From: Streptomyces sp. CGMCC 4.7035
GTDB lineage: Bacteria > Actinomycetota > Actinomycetes > Streptomycetales > Streptomycetaceae
Length of the DNA stretch: 64,000 nucleotides
Direction of reading: 5' to 3'
Assembly: GCF_031583065.1 (NCBI RefSeq)
Contig: NZ_CP134053.1
Span: forward strand, 7,729,001 to 7,793,000
Positions 34,145 to 42,378 of this stretch are shown here, in pieces (within the stretch, counting starts at the first letter, position 1; the number at the start of each line of letters is the position of its first letter). The notes beneath the pieces were generated by a model. That model saw only the letters and a program-made list of their open reading frames with translations, did not search any database and was not told the origin of the DNA. The translations under genes and the position numbers were made by a program.

Positions 34145-36373
34145 TCAGACGTCCACCGAGAGCCCCGCTGTCCGTTTCCCCTCGTAGTCTCCGTGCGGCA
34201 GGGCCCGGGCAAGATAGGGGTTCACCGTGGATTTGTCCGGCAGACCCAGCACGGCCGTGGCCAAGGCCAACGTCATCGCATAGCTGTCGACCGCTCGCCG
34301 GACGTTGGGGGCCTCCAGGCTGTCGCCCGTCACCAGGCGGTCGAGGTCCACATAGGCGGAGCGGATGATCTCGATCCACCGGTACACGCGCCAGTCCTCC
34401 TGCCAGCCCTTTGTGCAGTCGTCCGGCAGACGGCGCGACCAGCGGTTCAGCAGCCGCCGGCGGATGTCCGGGCGCGTGGGCGTCAGGTGCATATGACGGA
34501 CCAGGTCGTACAGCGGGTCGCCGAGCGCGGCCATCTCCCAGTCGATGAGGGTGAGGCCACCGTCCTCGCGGCGTACCAGGTTCCACGGGTTGAGGTCGCC
34601 ATGCAGGAGCACCGGCCGACGCGGAGTGAGGATGTGGCGGGTCAGGATCTCGTCCAGCCGGACGCTGTCCGGAAGTCCCAGCTCCCGCGCCAGATCCCTG
34701 GTGGCCTTCGGAAGTTCGCCGACCAGGCGGACCAGTTCGGCCCGCAGCCAAAAGTAGAAGTCCAGGCCCCTGAATATGGGATCGATCTCATGGCCAGGGA
34801 CGGACGCCAGTTCGCCGAGCTGGTCCACAAGGTCGTCCGCCTCATGCGGCAGCAGTCCGTCCGCGGGGTGGTCCGGTGGACGGATACCACCCTTCGGCCC
34901 TTCATAGGTGTGGATGGTGAACTGCTCGTGCAGACCGCTGGTGCCCAGGGCCAGCACGCGTGGCGCACGCACGCGGATCCCCATCCGTTCGATCGCGCCC
35001 AGGACGGCGTGCTCGTTGAGGAAGCGGCGCTCCAGCGGGTTTGCGGACCCCACCTTCCGGCGCACCATGACAGGGAAGTCGATCCCCTCCACCTGCACGG
35101 CCGTATTGAGATGGGCCGTGCCCTTGAACACCCGGTCCGCGGAGGCGGCCCCTTCCTCGAACAGGGCACGGTTGACCGCCCAGAGGGGAAAGTCCGGATG
35201 GACCGGAACCCGTCTGTCACGCTGCCAGACGATCTGGAACATGGTGCGTTCCTTGCTGGGTCGGACCCCGTGGGACTCGTTCCACCGGAAGAGAATGCGC
35301 TCGATCTCGCGCTCGTCCGGCACGCTCGTGAGACACAACGGCTCCTCCGCCGCGACCAGCGCCCGGTGCACCGCCTGCGTCGCGGCGTCCAGGTCCCGCT
35401 GGTCGAAGGGGTCGCCGAGCGACTTGGCGGCGCGCATGACGTCGGGATACACGGACTGCGCGCGTTCAAAAGCCAGATAGTGCTTCAGGTCCCGGTCGAG
35501 CCCGATGACGGCCTTGCTGCGCCGCTCTCCCATGACCCTGCGCCACGCCTCGATGACCTCGTCCCATTGGTGGGCGGGGTACTGCATACGCACCAGATGG
35601 GTGGCGAGGTCGTGCAGGGGATCGCCGTACGTGGCCAGTTCCCAGTCGACGCAGATCAACGGCGGATCTCCGTGGTAAGAAACGATGACGTTGTCCCGGT
35701 GCAGATCCGTGTGGAGCAGGCTGAAGGGCCGGCTGACGAGCGCCGGGACCCGCTCCGCGAAGCGGATCATGGCGTCCTCGGGGATGCCCAGCATCGCGAA
35801 AAGACCGCCGAACTCCGCCCAGTTGCGCTGTCTGATCTGCTCCTCCGCAGCGAACGCCAGCGCCCGGAGAAAGGCTCTGCTGTCCCGGTTGGAACGGGGC
35901 CAGGCCACCGGCAGCGGAGGCAGGTGCTGCCTGGGCACCTGGGTCATGTCCGCGAGGAGGCTCGCGAGAGCGGTGATGAGGTCGGAGTTCAGCGGGGTGC
36001 CGTTGGGGCAGATGCTCGACAGGGACATGCCCTCGACATAGCTGAGGACCACCATGTCCCGATGCTTGGCCAGACAGCGCGGAACGTGAGGGAGCACGCC
36101 GTAGATCGTGTTGAGGATCTCCGACTCGTCCTGCCAGGTCCTGATGACCACCGACAGCGCCGACGGGATCCGCTGCCGCACCGTGACCGGTGCCCCGTCG
36201 TCGCAGGCCACAAGTCGGGAATCCTGCTCGGTGAGCGGCTTCACCATGTAGTTCAGATTGTGATGGCCCCGGCTGAACGAACCCACCGCCCGGGCGTAGC
36301 GTACGAACCTCTCATACGCATCGTCCGCCGACCACTCCAGCGCGCGGTGGCGAGGCACTGGTGGACCGCTCAA
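34145..36373 (-). CDS. Double-domain APH/choline-kinase-like phosphotransferase
   Basis: 742 residues from TTG at 36373, chosen because AGGAG lies 5 bases before it; a GTG at 36436 would add 21 residues. Two complete kinase domains in tandem. The first (about 1-360) has SFSRGHHNLNYMV (ATP loop), LLHTDLHRDN (HxDxxxxN catalytic loop) and CVDWELATYGDPLHDLATHL (metal Asp). The second (about 400-742) has LLHGDLNPWN and LIDWEMAALGDPLYDLVRHM. Each resembles aminoglycoside or choline kinases and is expected to phosphorylate a small hydroxylated molecule in the cytosol. A fused pair is unusual. It ends a block with GntR regulators, so a signalling or metabolite-control role is plausible but unproven. 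Confidence 0.82.
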   Translation of the reverse strand: MSGPPVPRHRALEWSADDAYERFVRYARAVGSFSRGHHNLNYMVKPLTEQDSRLVACDDGAPVTVRQRIPSALSVVIRTWQDESEILNTIYGVLPHVPRCLAKHRDMVVLSYVEGMSLSSICPNGTPLNSDLITALASLLADMTQVPRQHLPPLPVAWPRSNRDSRAFLRALAFAAEEQIRQRNWAEFGGLFAMLGIPEDAMIRFAERVPALVSRPFSLLHTDLHRDNVIVSYHGDPPLICVDWELATYGDPLHDLATHLVRMQYPAHQWDEVIEAWRRVMGERRSKAVIGLDRDLKHYLAFERAQSVYPDVMRAAKSLGDPFDQRDLDAATQAVHRALVAAEEPLCLTSVPDEREIERILFRWNESHGVRPSKERTMFQIVWQRDRRVPVHPDFPLWAVNRALFEEGAASADRVFKGTAHLNTAVQVEGIDFPVMVRRKVGSANPLERRFLNEHAVLGAIERMGIRVRAPRVLALGTSGLHEQFTIHTYEGPKGGIRPPDHPADGLLPHEADDLVDQLGELASVPGHEIDPIFRGLDFYFWLRAELVRLVGELPKATRDLARELGLPDSVRLDEILTRHILTPRRPVLLHGDLNPWNLVRREDGGLTLIDWEMAALGDPLYDLVRHMHLTPTRPDIRRRLLNRWSRRLPDDCTKGWQEDWRVYRWIEIIRSAYVDLDRLVTGDSLEAPNVRRAVDSYAMTLALATAVLGLPDKSTVNPYLARALPHGDYEGKRTAGLSVDV

Positions 36374-36553
36374 CGGTGACTCCTGAATAGCTGTGCGGCG
36401 CCATAGATGTTCATGCGTCGCGAACAAGGTGGGCACACCCTAGGGCATCGGAACGCACGCGAAGGCGTGGACTCCGGCATTCGGCGAAGATCCGAGTGCC
36501 GGCCGCACTCGGAAGGATCAGGCCGTTCGAGGTCCCCGGGTATCGGCTGCCTG

Positions 36554-37447
36554 TCAGGCGTCCTCGGCAAGCAGGTCCCAGCAGGAGTCGAACCAGGCCT
36601 GCATGCTCTCCATGAACACGGAGCCGGGGGCGTCCGGGTCCCCCTCGTCGTTGACGTGACGGGTCAGCGTCGATCCCAGCCCCAGCACGTCCAGGGCATC
36701 GACCTCGCTACCGTCCTCCATGAGGATGGTCCGCTCCACGGGCTCGTAGGGGCCGAACAACGCGTCGGCGCCCCGGCGCAGGTAGAGCTTGAAGGCCGGA
36801 GTCAGCGGGATATGGCGGATCTGCACGTCGACGAACGGCACCAGGCCCTCGGTACGCAGGTCCTGCAGGGCCGACAGCAACGAGATCGTGTGCCGCTTGG
36901 TGATGGCGCGGAGCCGTTCCCGGAACTGATCCTGCAACCTGGGATCAACAGCTTCGCCGTCCCCGTCCTTCGCACGGGGGTACGGCATATGGAGCGTCTC
37001 AGAAGGCAACAGCATCCGCAGTTCGATGTGCTCGGGTCGTACCTCTCCCAAGCGGATTCGCTCGGCCTGCAGCCGTACATGGGCGTCCAGACTCTCGGAC
37101 GTCAGGGTGAACACGTCGAGCTGTACGGTGGGTTGGGCGAAGGTGCGGGCGATGAAGGGGCCCAGAGCCGCCCGCACCCGCGGTGCCTCCACCCGCACCA
37201 CGGAATGGAGGGGGATCTTCACCACGCGGGAGCCGCTGCCCTGGCGGGACTCGATCCATCCCTCGCTCCTCAGCGCGCGCAGAACGCGCTGCACGGTGTC
37301 GCGCGAGACCGTCAACTCATCCGCGAGTTCCCGTTGCGGGGGCAACAGCGAACCGAGCCCGTAGGTGCCGTCGGCCATGCGCGTGCGCAGCACGTCCAGG
37401 ACACGCTCGAACTCCTTGCCGCCTCCGTCGCCGCGTTCCGTACTCAC
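36554..37447 (-). CDS. GntR-type regulator, DevA-like paralogue
   Basis: 297 residues from GTG at 37447 (GGGGGAGG upstream; ATG 37480 possible). Winged helix at about 13-75 (LLPPQRELADELTVSRDTV with a recognition helix), then a ligand domain aligned by eye to DevA and DevE below: R-P-x-I-x-x-R-x-LLPS, then a block with VDVQIRHIPLTPAFKLYLRRGADALFGPY (as pieces PLTPAFKLYL and RGADALF), and a final aromatic W-F-D-S-C-W-D. It is the most diverged of three such paralogues here. It is transcribed with the double-kinase gene (117-180 base gap) and divergent from a small membrane protein gene. Ligand unknown. Confidence 0.8.
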   Translation of the reverse strand: MSTERGDGGGKEFERVLDVLRTRMADGTYGLGSLLPPQRELADELTVSRDTVQRVLRALRSEGWIESRQGSGSRVVKIPLHSVVRVEAPRVRAALGPFIARTFAQPTVQLDVFTLTSESLDAHVRLQAERIRLGEVRPEHIELRMLLPSETLHMPYPRAKDGDGEAVDPRLQDQFRERLRAITKRHTISLLSALQDLRTEGLVPFVDVQIRHIPLTPAFKLYLRRGADALFGPYEPVERTILMEDGSEVDALDVLGLGSTLTRHVNDEGDPDAPGSVFMESMQAWFDSCWDLLAEDA

Positions 37448-37586
37448 ACCGCGACCGTACCTCCCCCGGCCACCGGGCAAACCGCTTTCAGTCGAATCGG
37501 CAGCCCAACTTGACTGATTGCACGACCGAAGCTTCCAGGGCGTTAAGGGATCAAGCAGTCAGGGGACAACAAGAAAAAGGCAACCA

Positions 37587-37598
37587 GTCCAATTGGAC
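37587..37598. promoter_or_regulatory. 12-bp palindrome, possible operator of the third GntR gene
   Basis: GTCCAATTGGAC, a perfect 12-bp palindrome in the divergent region between this regulator and the small membrane gene. It carries the CCAA/TTGG core that also occurs in the devA and devE operators, and CCAACTT half-sites lie at about 37504-37511. Confidence 0.45.
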
Positions 37599-37640
37599 GA
37601 CAAGTTGATCGATTCAGCGAAGTGGACGGGGTGGGGCAGC

Positions 37641-37823
37641 ATGGTCTTCCTTCAACTGGCGGGAACAGCCGTCCAATTCTTGGTCACGGAGCTGATCCAG
37701 TCGGAGATCGGCTTTCCGGGCGTCCTGCTCCTGAGCCTGGCGGCGATCGGCATACGGACCCGCAACACGGCCCTGACCAGCTCGGCGGCCGTCTTCTTCG
37801 TCCTCTTGATGACCCAGGCCTGA
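37641..37823 (+). CDS. Small membrane protein, paralogue of the one beside devA
   Basis: 60 residues from ATG at 37641; the frame is open upstream, including a TTG at 37590, but that would overlap the palindrome. Two hydrophobic segments: VFLQLAGTAVQFLVTELI and GFPGVLLLSLAAIGI, then SSAAVFFVLLMTQA. The C-terminal part aligns with the 62-residue protein at 40892 (G-x-x-G-x-LLL-x-x-IGI, then AV...LM-x-Q). It is divergent from the GntR gene and convergent with the kinase gene. Function unknown; probably part of the dev-like module. Confidence 0.68.
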   Translation: MVFLQLAGTAVQFLVTELIQSEIGFPGVLLLSLAAIGIRTRNTALTSSAAVFFVLLMTQA

Positions 37824-37848
37824 CTGCCCAGACCGTCGACGAACCGCC

Positions 37849-38916
37849 TCAGCAGCCTGCGTGGCGGCGTAGCGCGGCCTCGATCTCTTGGCGGCCCGGC
37901 AGGGAGTCGAGGCCCAACGGCACGGCCCCTGCCCGCAGTACGGCCTCGAGCTTCGAGGTCACCTGACGGAGGTTCCGAGGCCTCACGCGCCCCTCGCCAC
38001 TCAGGGACTGGGACGTTCGGATCACGTCGGTGAAGACGGACTGCGCACGCTTGAAGTCCAGCAGTCGAGGCAGGTCCTCGCACCACCCCCGGGCGCTGCC
38101 GGGCCTGACGTGTTCGACGGCTTCGCACCACCGCAGCGTCATCTCCTGTTCCTGCCGCTTCGGGTACCGCATCAGATAGAGATGCGTGGCGAGGTCGTAG
38201 AGCGGATCACCGAACATCGCCAGCTCCCAGTCGATGGTCCACAGCCCGCCTTCGGCGTCGACGATGAAGTTCTCGCGGTGCAGATCGGCGTGCAGGAGAC
38301 AGAAAGGGCGCTCGGTCAGACCCGACACATGCTTTCTGAGGTGCTTGAAGGAAACGTCGTTCACGCCCAACGAGTCGAAAAGCGCCTGGAATTCCGGCAG
38401 GTTGTCGCGATAGACGCGCTCCTCGGCGAACCAGATGAGGCGTTCCAGGAACCCTTCCGTGTCACCGCCCTCGGGCCGGTCCTCCGGCCTGCACTGCCGC
38501 TCCACTGGGAGGGTCTGCGGAGTGATGCCGGCCAGTTGCCGGAAGAGATCCACGACCTGTTCGGCCATGCTCGGGGGCAATGCCCGGCCGGAGCCGTGGC
38601 GCGACCCGACCGTATGTCCCTCGATAAACCTCTGGAAACCGAGGCCTTCCACCTCGATGAGTTCGGGTATCCGCACGACGCGCCCTTGCAGGGCCCGCAG
38701 CAGCCGCTCCTCGGACGCGAAACAGCGCCGGTCGAACCAGAGCAGGTTCTCGCGTGGCTCACGGCATTTCACACGCATCGGAGCTCCGGTCACCGGGGCC
38801 GGCAGCGGGAACACATAGGTCTCGTGGTGATAGCCCTGGAGCGGGCCTACGACGGCATGCGAGTCCGCGCTCATCTCAGCGGCCCGCTGCCGGGCCCTCG
38901 AAGATTCGGGTGACAT
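37849..38916 (-). CDS. APH/choline-kinase-like phosphotransferase
   Basis: 355 residues from ATG at 38916 (alternatives 38874 and 38994; none has an ideal ribosome site). One kinase domain: LLHADLHRENF (catalytic HxDxxxxN) and TIDWELAMFGDPLYDLATHLYLM (metal Asp). It is close in sequence to the first domain of the double-kinase protein 1.5 kb away (same FGDPLYDLATHL and PKR-like context, and AQSVFTDVIRTSQSL matching AQSVYPDVMRAAKSL). Phosphorylates an unknown small molecule. Lies between the two small membrane-protein/regulator units; a gap of about 130 bases separates it from devB. Confidence 0.82.
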   Translation of the reverse strand: MSPESSRARQRAAEMSADSHAVVGPLQGYHHETYVFPLPAPVTGAPMRVKCREPRENLLWFDRRCFASEERLLRALQGRVVRIPELIEVEGLGFQRFIEGHTVGSRHGSGRALPPSMAEQVVDLFRQLAGITPQTLPVERQCRPEDRPEGGDTEGFLERLIWFAEERVYRDNLPEFQALFDSLGVNDVSFKHLRKHVSGLTERPFCLLHADLHRENFIVDAEGGLWTIDWELAMFGDPLYDLATHLYLMRYPKRQEQEMTLRWCEAVEHVRPGSARGWCEDLPRLLDFKRAQSVFTDVIRTSQSLSGEGRVRPRNLRQVTSKLEAVLRAGAVPLGLDSLPGRQEIEAALRRHAGC

Positions 38917-39047
38917 CGCCCCTGATTTCTTTCTGCGCCGAGGGGTAGGGCAGGCACGGTACTCCGCGTGGGCGCAGAGCACCGAAGGAACCACTGACTC
39001 ACCCTTTTTGCGCAGCCGGCCGTGACCCGGATGCGGGGGCCGACGCG

Positions 39048-39785
39048 TCAGCTCCGGTGGCGCAGAATCCGCAGCACAGGCTCCAGCGAGCTCACCACAT
39101 CGTCGGCTCCCGCCTCCCTCAGCAGCTTCTCCTTGCGGGCGTTACGCGCGTAGCCGAGGAAGGGCACACCGGCCTGGCGGGCGGCGTCGAGGTCGGAGGG
39201 AGCGTCGCCGATCATCAGGGCGGAGGACGGGGCGGCGCCCATGGCGCTCAGCGCCCGGTTGAGACAGTGCGGGTGCGGCTTGAGGTGGTGCAGATCCTGC
39301 GTGCGGCCGTAGACGTTGGGGGCGAAGCAGCCCGTGAGACCGCGGTCGGCCAGGTACCTCGTGGCGGTCCGGGCCGAGTTGTTGGTCGCGACGGCCAGCC
39401 TGGCTCCGACGGCGGCCCAGGTCCGTATCAGCGGATCCGCGTAGGCGGTGGGCCAGGCGGTGGCCACCGCCTTGAGCTCCTGCTGGGTGAGCCGCTCCTC
39501 CAGTTCGGCCACCAGGTCGCTGCGTGGACGCCGGCGGTTCACCGCGTACAGGACGGCCATCGGGTCCGGGTGGACCCGCTCCTCCTCGGTCAGCAGGCCC
39601 TGCAGACCCTGCCCCTCCAGCCACGCGACCAGATCCCTCGCCACGTGCTCCGCCGAGTGCCCGGCGAACAGGCGGCAGATCGGTCCGTCGAAGTCGAAGA
39701 GAATGAAGCGGGCTCGTGCGATCAGCTCCCGAAGGTGCTGGGCCTCTTCCGTTACTTGATCAGTCGGTGTCGTATCAGAAGTCAC
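39048..39785 (-). CDS. devB: HAD-superfamily phosphatase DevB
   Basis: 245 residues from GTG at 39785, overlapping the devA stop by one base (TAGTG). Haloacid dehalogenase motifs: FILFDFDGPI (motif I with nucleophile Asp), VATNNSA (motif II), KPHPHC (motif III Lys) and MIGDAPSDLDAA (motif IV). The overlap shows a devA-devB operon. In S. coelicolor devA (a GntR-like developmental regulator) is followed by devB encoding a putative phosphatase/hydrolase, which this matches. It may remove phosphate from the product of the neighbouring kinases (inference). Confidence 0.85.
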   Translation of the reverse strand: MTSDTTPTDQVTEEAQHLRELIARARFILFDFDGPICRLFAGHSAEHVARDLVAWLEGQGLQGLLTEEERVHPDPMAVLYAVNRRRPRSDLVAELEERLTQQELKAVATAWPTAYADPLIRTWAAVGARLAVATNNSARTATRYLADRGLTGCFAPNVYGRTQDLHHLKPHPHCLNRALSAMGAAPSSALMIGDAPSDLDAARQAGVPFLGYARNARKEKLLREAGADDVVSSLEPVLRILRHRS

Positions 39786-40657
39786 TAGGAGAGTGTCAGG
39801 TCCGTCGTGATGGTTTCCCAGAGGGCGTCGAACCACTTCTGGGACTGATCCACGAACGCGGCGTCGCGTCGGCCCGCCTGGCGTTCGAAGGAGAAGAGGA
39901 GCGACTCGGCGCCCAGGGCGTCGTACATTTCGAGCGTCTGGTTCTCCACCTCCTCCTCCCGCTTGGTGAGCATGTAGTACGCGACCAGGGCCTCCGCCCC
40001 GTTGAGGAGGTACAGCTTCAGCGGCGGGGTGAAGGGCAGGGCGCGGAACGTCACACGGACGTCGATGCCGTGCGACGAGCGCAGGGCCTGGAGGTTGTGG
40101 CGCAGGACGTGGCCCTGGGCGTTGCGCTGGTCCAGCCAGCGCTTGTGGACCGGGTCGTCCTCGCCGCGTCCGCCGACCGGGACGGGAAACGCCAGGTTGA
40201 TGTCCCGGGACGGGAGCAGGATGCGGGCGTCGATCGATGCCGGGCGGATCCTGCCCTCGTGGATCAGCCGCACCGGTTCGCCCAGCGCCAGCATCAGCGT
40301 CTCGGCGGTCAGACAGGCCGCGTCGACGCGGACGTGCGGCGCCGCGAACGCCTCCGCGAGCCTCGGCGCGAGCCCGACCATCGTCGGCTGTGGTTCGTCC
40401 CTGACCGGCTGGGGTTCGGCGATCCTCGGCGGGCTGCCCTTGCTGACGTTGCTGAGCAGGCCCGCCTCCTGGAGGAAGCGCAGGGCCTGACGGACCGTGC
40501 CCCGCTCCACTCCGAACTCCTCTGCGAGTTCGGCCTGGGTGGGCAGGCGGTCGCCCGCCTTCAGGTCGCCGGTGCGGATACGGGCCCGCAATGTGTCGGC
40601 GATCTCCTGAGGCGAGAGCCTTCTGCTGCCGTTCACTGCGACGTTCTCCTGGGTCAC
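39785..40657 (-). CDS. devA: GntR-family developmental regulator DevA
   Basis: 290 residues from GTG at 40657 (TTG at 40663 is possible). Winged helix about 11-80 with LPTQAELAEEFGVERGTVRQ, followed by the DevA-type ligand domain containing SIDARILLPSRDINLAFPVP, QGHVLRHNLQALRSSHGIDV and LPFTPPLKLYLLNGAEALVA. In S. coelicolor devA mutants have defects in aerial hyphae and spore formation, and DevA represses its own operon (from the literature as I recall it). The operator at 40745-40759 lies upstream. Assignment rests on domain type, the devB neighbour and gene order. Confidence 0.85.
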   Translation of the reverse strand: MTQENVAVNGSRRLSPQEIADTLRARIRTGDLKAGDRLPTQAELAEEFGVERGTVRQALRFLQEAGLLSNVSKGSPPRIAEPQPVRDEPQPTMVGLAPRLAEAFAAPHVRVDAACLTAETLMLALGEPVRLIHEGRIRPASIDARILLPSRDINLAFPVPVGGRGEDDPVHKRWLDQRNAQGHVLRHNLQALRSSHGIDVRVTFRALPFTPPLKLYLLNGAEALVAYYMLTKREEEVENQTLEMYDALGAESLLFSFERQAGRRDAAFVDQSQKWFDALWETITTDLTLS

Positions 40658-40744
40658 AACCAAACGCTACAACCCTCATCCATCTATGTGGAGTTGTTTG
40701 AGGGTTGTTTATAAGTAGGGACCAACTGGGGATAACTCAAGTGC

Positions 40745-40759
40745 AGTTGGTTGCCAACT
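40745..40759. promoter_or_regulatory. Inverted-repeat operator upstream of devA
   Basis: AGTTGG-TTG-CCAACT, a 6-bp perfect inverted repeat with a 3-base spacer. A further GCCAAC / GTTGGC pair (40753-40758 and 40767-40772) overlaps it, and another CCAACT half-site is at 40722-40727. The same site, extended by one base pair, precedes devE. Confidence 0.75.
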
Positions 40760-40891
40760 TGGCAGAGTTGGCGGAGGGTTCGCCTCCTCCCGCACATCAT
40801 CCGCAGGTAGTCACCTCATGCAGACAACTCGTTCCACCCTGCCCAGCCACCGGGATCACAGAGCTCCGATACTCCGGAAAGAGGTTCCGCC

Positions 40892-41080
40892 ATGCCCGCC
40901 ATAGCCTTCCTCTCCGCCGTCTTCGTCGTCGGTTTCGACCAGTTCGTCCAGTGGCGGTACGGGCCGATGGGCATCGTCGGCCTGCTGCTGCTCACCATCG
41001 GCATCAAGGCCAACAGCCCCGCGTGCAGCTCCGTCGGGGCCGTCGTCCTCGCCCTGATGGTCGCCCAGCCGGCCCTCTGA
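40892..41080 (+). CDS. Small membrane protein, paralogue of the 37641 gene
   Basis: 62 residues from ATG. Hydrophobic segment IAFLSAVFVVGFDQFV, then GPMGIVGLLLLTIGIKA and SSVGAVVLALMVAQPAL. It shares with the 60-residue protein at 37641 the pattern G-x-x-G-x-LLL-x-x-IGI and the C-terminal AV...LM-x-Q. It lies between devA (divergent, 235 bases away) and devE (convergent, 11 bases). Function unknown. Confidence 0.72.
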   Translation: MPAIAFLSAVFVVGFDQFVQWRYGPMGIVGLLLLTIGIKANSPACSSVGAVVLALMVAQPAL

Positions 41081-41091
41081 ACGGCGCAGGG

Positions 41092-41994
41092 TCAGCTCTC
41101 GAACTCCAGGTCGGAGCTGATGGTCTCCCACAGCGCGTTGAACCACAGATGGGACTGCTCCACGAAGGTCGTGTCCCGCAGACCCGTCCCCTGCGCGAAG
41201 GGGAACAGCATGGAGAGCGCGCCCTGCGCGTCGTACATCTCCAGGTATTCGTGGTCGATCTCCTCACCACGGCGCGTCAGCGTGTAGTACGCGAACAGCG
41301 CCTCCGCCCCGTTGAGCAGATACAGCTTCACGGGCGGGGTGAAGGGCAGCGCGCGAAAGGAGACGTGCACATCGATGCCGTGGGTGGCGCGCAGCGCCAG
41401 CAGGTTGTGCCTCAGGACTTGGCCCTGCGCGTTGCGCTGCGCCAGCCAGCGGCGGCGCAGCCTGTCGTCGTCCGTGTCCTCCACCGGCGTGGGGAACGCC
41501 AGATCGATCCGGCCGCTCGGCAGCAGGACGCGCACATCGACCCTGGCCGGTTTTATGCGCCCCGCGTGAATCTCGCGCAACGGCTCGCCCATCGCCAGTG
41601 TCAGCGATACCGATGTCAGACACAGGGCGTCTATCTCCACGTGCTCAGCCGCGAAGGCGGCCGATATCCGCGGGGCGAGCGCCACCATCGTGGGCTGCGG
41701 CGGGGCCTCGGGGTCGGCCGGCACCCCGCCCGCGTGCTGCGCGACGGTCGCCGGGCTTCCTTTGGACATGTTGGTGAGCAGCTGCTCCGCCTGAAGGACG
41801 CGCAGGGCCTGCCGTACGGCTCCCCGCTCGACGCCGAACTCGTCCGCCAGCTCGGCCTGCGTGGGCATGCGCTGGCCCGGCCGCAGCACTCCGGACCTGA
41901 TCCGGCTGCGCAGCTCGTCGGCCACGTCGTGGGGTGACCTCTGTGGCCGTGGTGACCTCTTCCGCCCATTGACGGCAGCGTGTTCCGGCTCCAC
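41092..41994 (-). CDS. devE: GntR-family regulator DevE, paralogue of DevA
   Basis: 300 residues from GTG at 41994 (TTG at 42000 also possible; the same pair of possible starts occurs in devA). Winged helix with MPTQAELADEFGVERGAVRQ, nearly identical to DevA, and the same ligand domain (VDVRVLLPSGRIDLAFPTP, QGQVLRHNLLALRATHGIDV, PFTPPVKLYLLNGAEALFA). As I recall, the S. coelicolor paralogue at this position is called devE. Its operator (42081-42097) matches that of devA, so the two regulators may cross-regulate. Confidence 0.82.
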   Translation of the reverse strand: MEPEHAAVNGRKRSPRPQRSPHDVADELRSRIRSGVLRPGQRMPTQAELADEFGVERGAVRQALRVLQAEQLLTNMSKGSPATVAQHAGGVPADPEAPPQPTMVALAPRISAAFAAEHVEIDALCLTSVSLTLAMGEPLREIHAGRIKPARVDVRVLLPSGRIDLAFPTPVEDTDDDRLRRRWLAQRNAQGQVLRHNLLALRATHGIDVHVSFRALPFTPPVKLYLLNGAEALFAYYTLTRRGEEIDHEYLEMYDAQGALSMLFPFAQGTGLRDTTFVEQSHLWFNALWETISSDLEFES

Positions 41995-42378
41995 GGCCAA
42001 ACACTACAACTTCGCGCCATCTTTCGGCAGTTCAGAGGAAGGTGGTTATGAGACGACTCCAGGCGGAGATAAGTACGGTGAAGTTGGTAGCCAACTTCGG
42101 CAACCTTGCGCAAGGTTGAGCGTCCTTGCGCAACATGGTCAAACGTTCGAGAGGTTGGCCACCGCGGATGCGTCTGACCGGGCTCCCTTCCGGAGGGGAG
42201 CCGGGAGCTCGGTCGGTCCGCACCTTTTGCACCACCGGCACCATCACAACCACAACTGAACCAGCGGCAACAACACAACTGAATCGCTACGGATGAACCA
42301 CAACTGAATCGCTACGGATGAGCAGCACAGCAGCCACCACCCGCGCGGAAGGAGTGCCACCCGAGAGCCGGCAACGGC
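41995..42378. other. Upstream region of devE with a 25-base tandem repeat
   Basis: 384 bases. The operator-like repeat at 42081-42097 and a tandem repeat: a 23-base block starting CACAACTGAATCGC at 42274 and again at 42299 (period 25), with a partial third copy at 42251. A TTGCGCAA-type palindrome lies about 42106-42132. No gene seen. Confidence 0.6.
42081..42097. promoter_or_regulatory. Inverted-repeat operator upstream of devE
   Basis: AAGTTGG-TAG-CCAACTT, a 7-bp perfect inverted repeat with a 3-base spacer; the half-sites are the same as upstream of devA (40745-40759). Confidence 0.75.

Noticed and set aside
34145..38916. Aminoglycoside resistance genes
   Set aside because: The kinase domains are APH-like, but the GntR/DevA context and choline-kinase-like motifs argue for a metabolic or signalling substrate; no resistance can be inferred.
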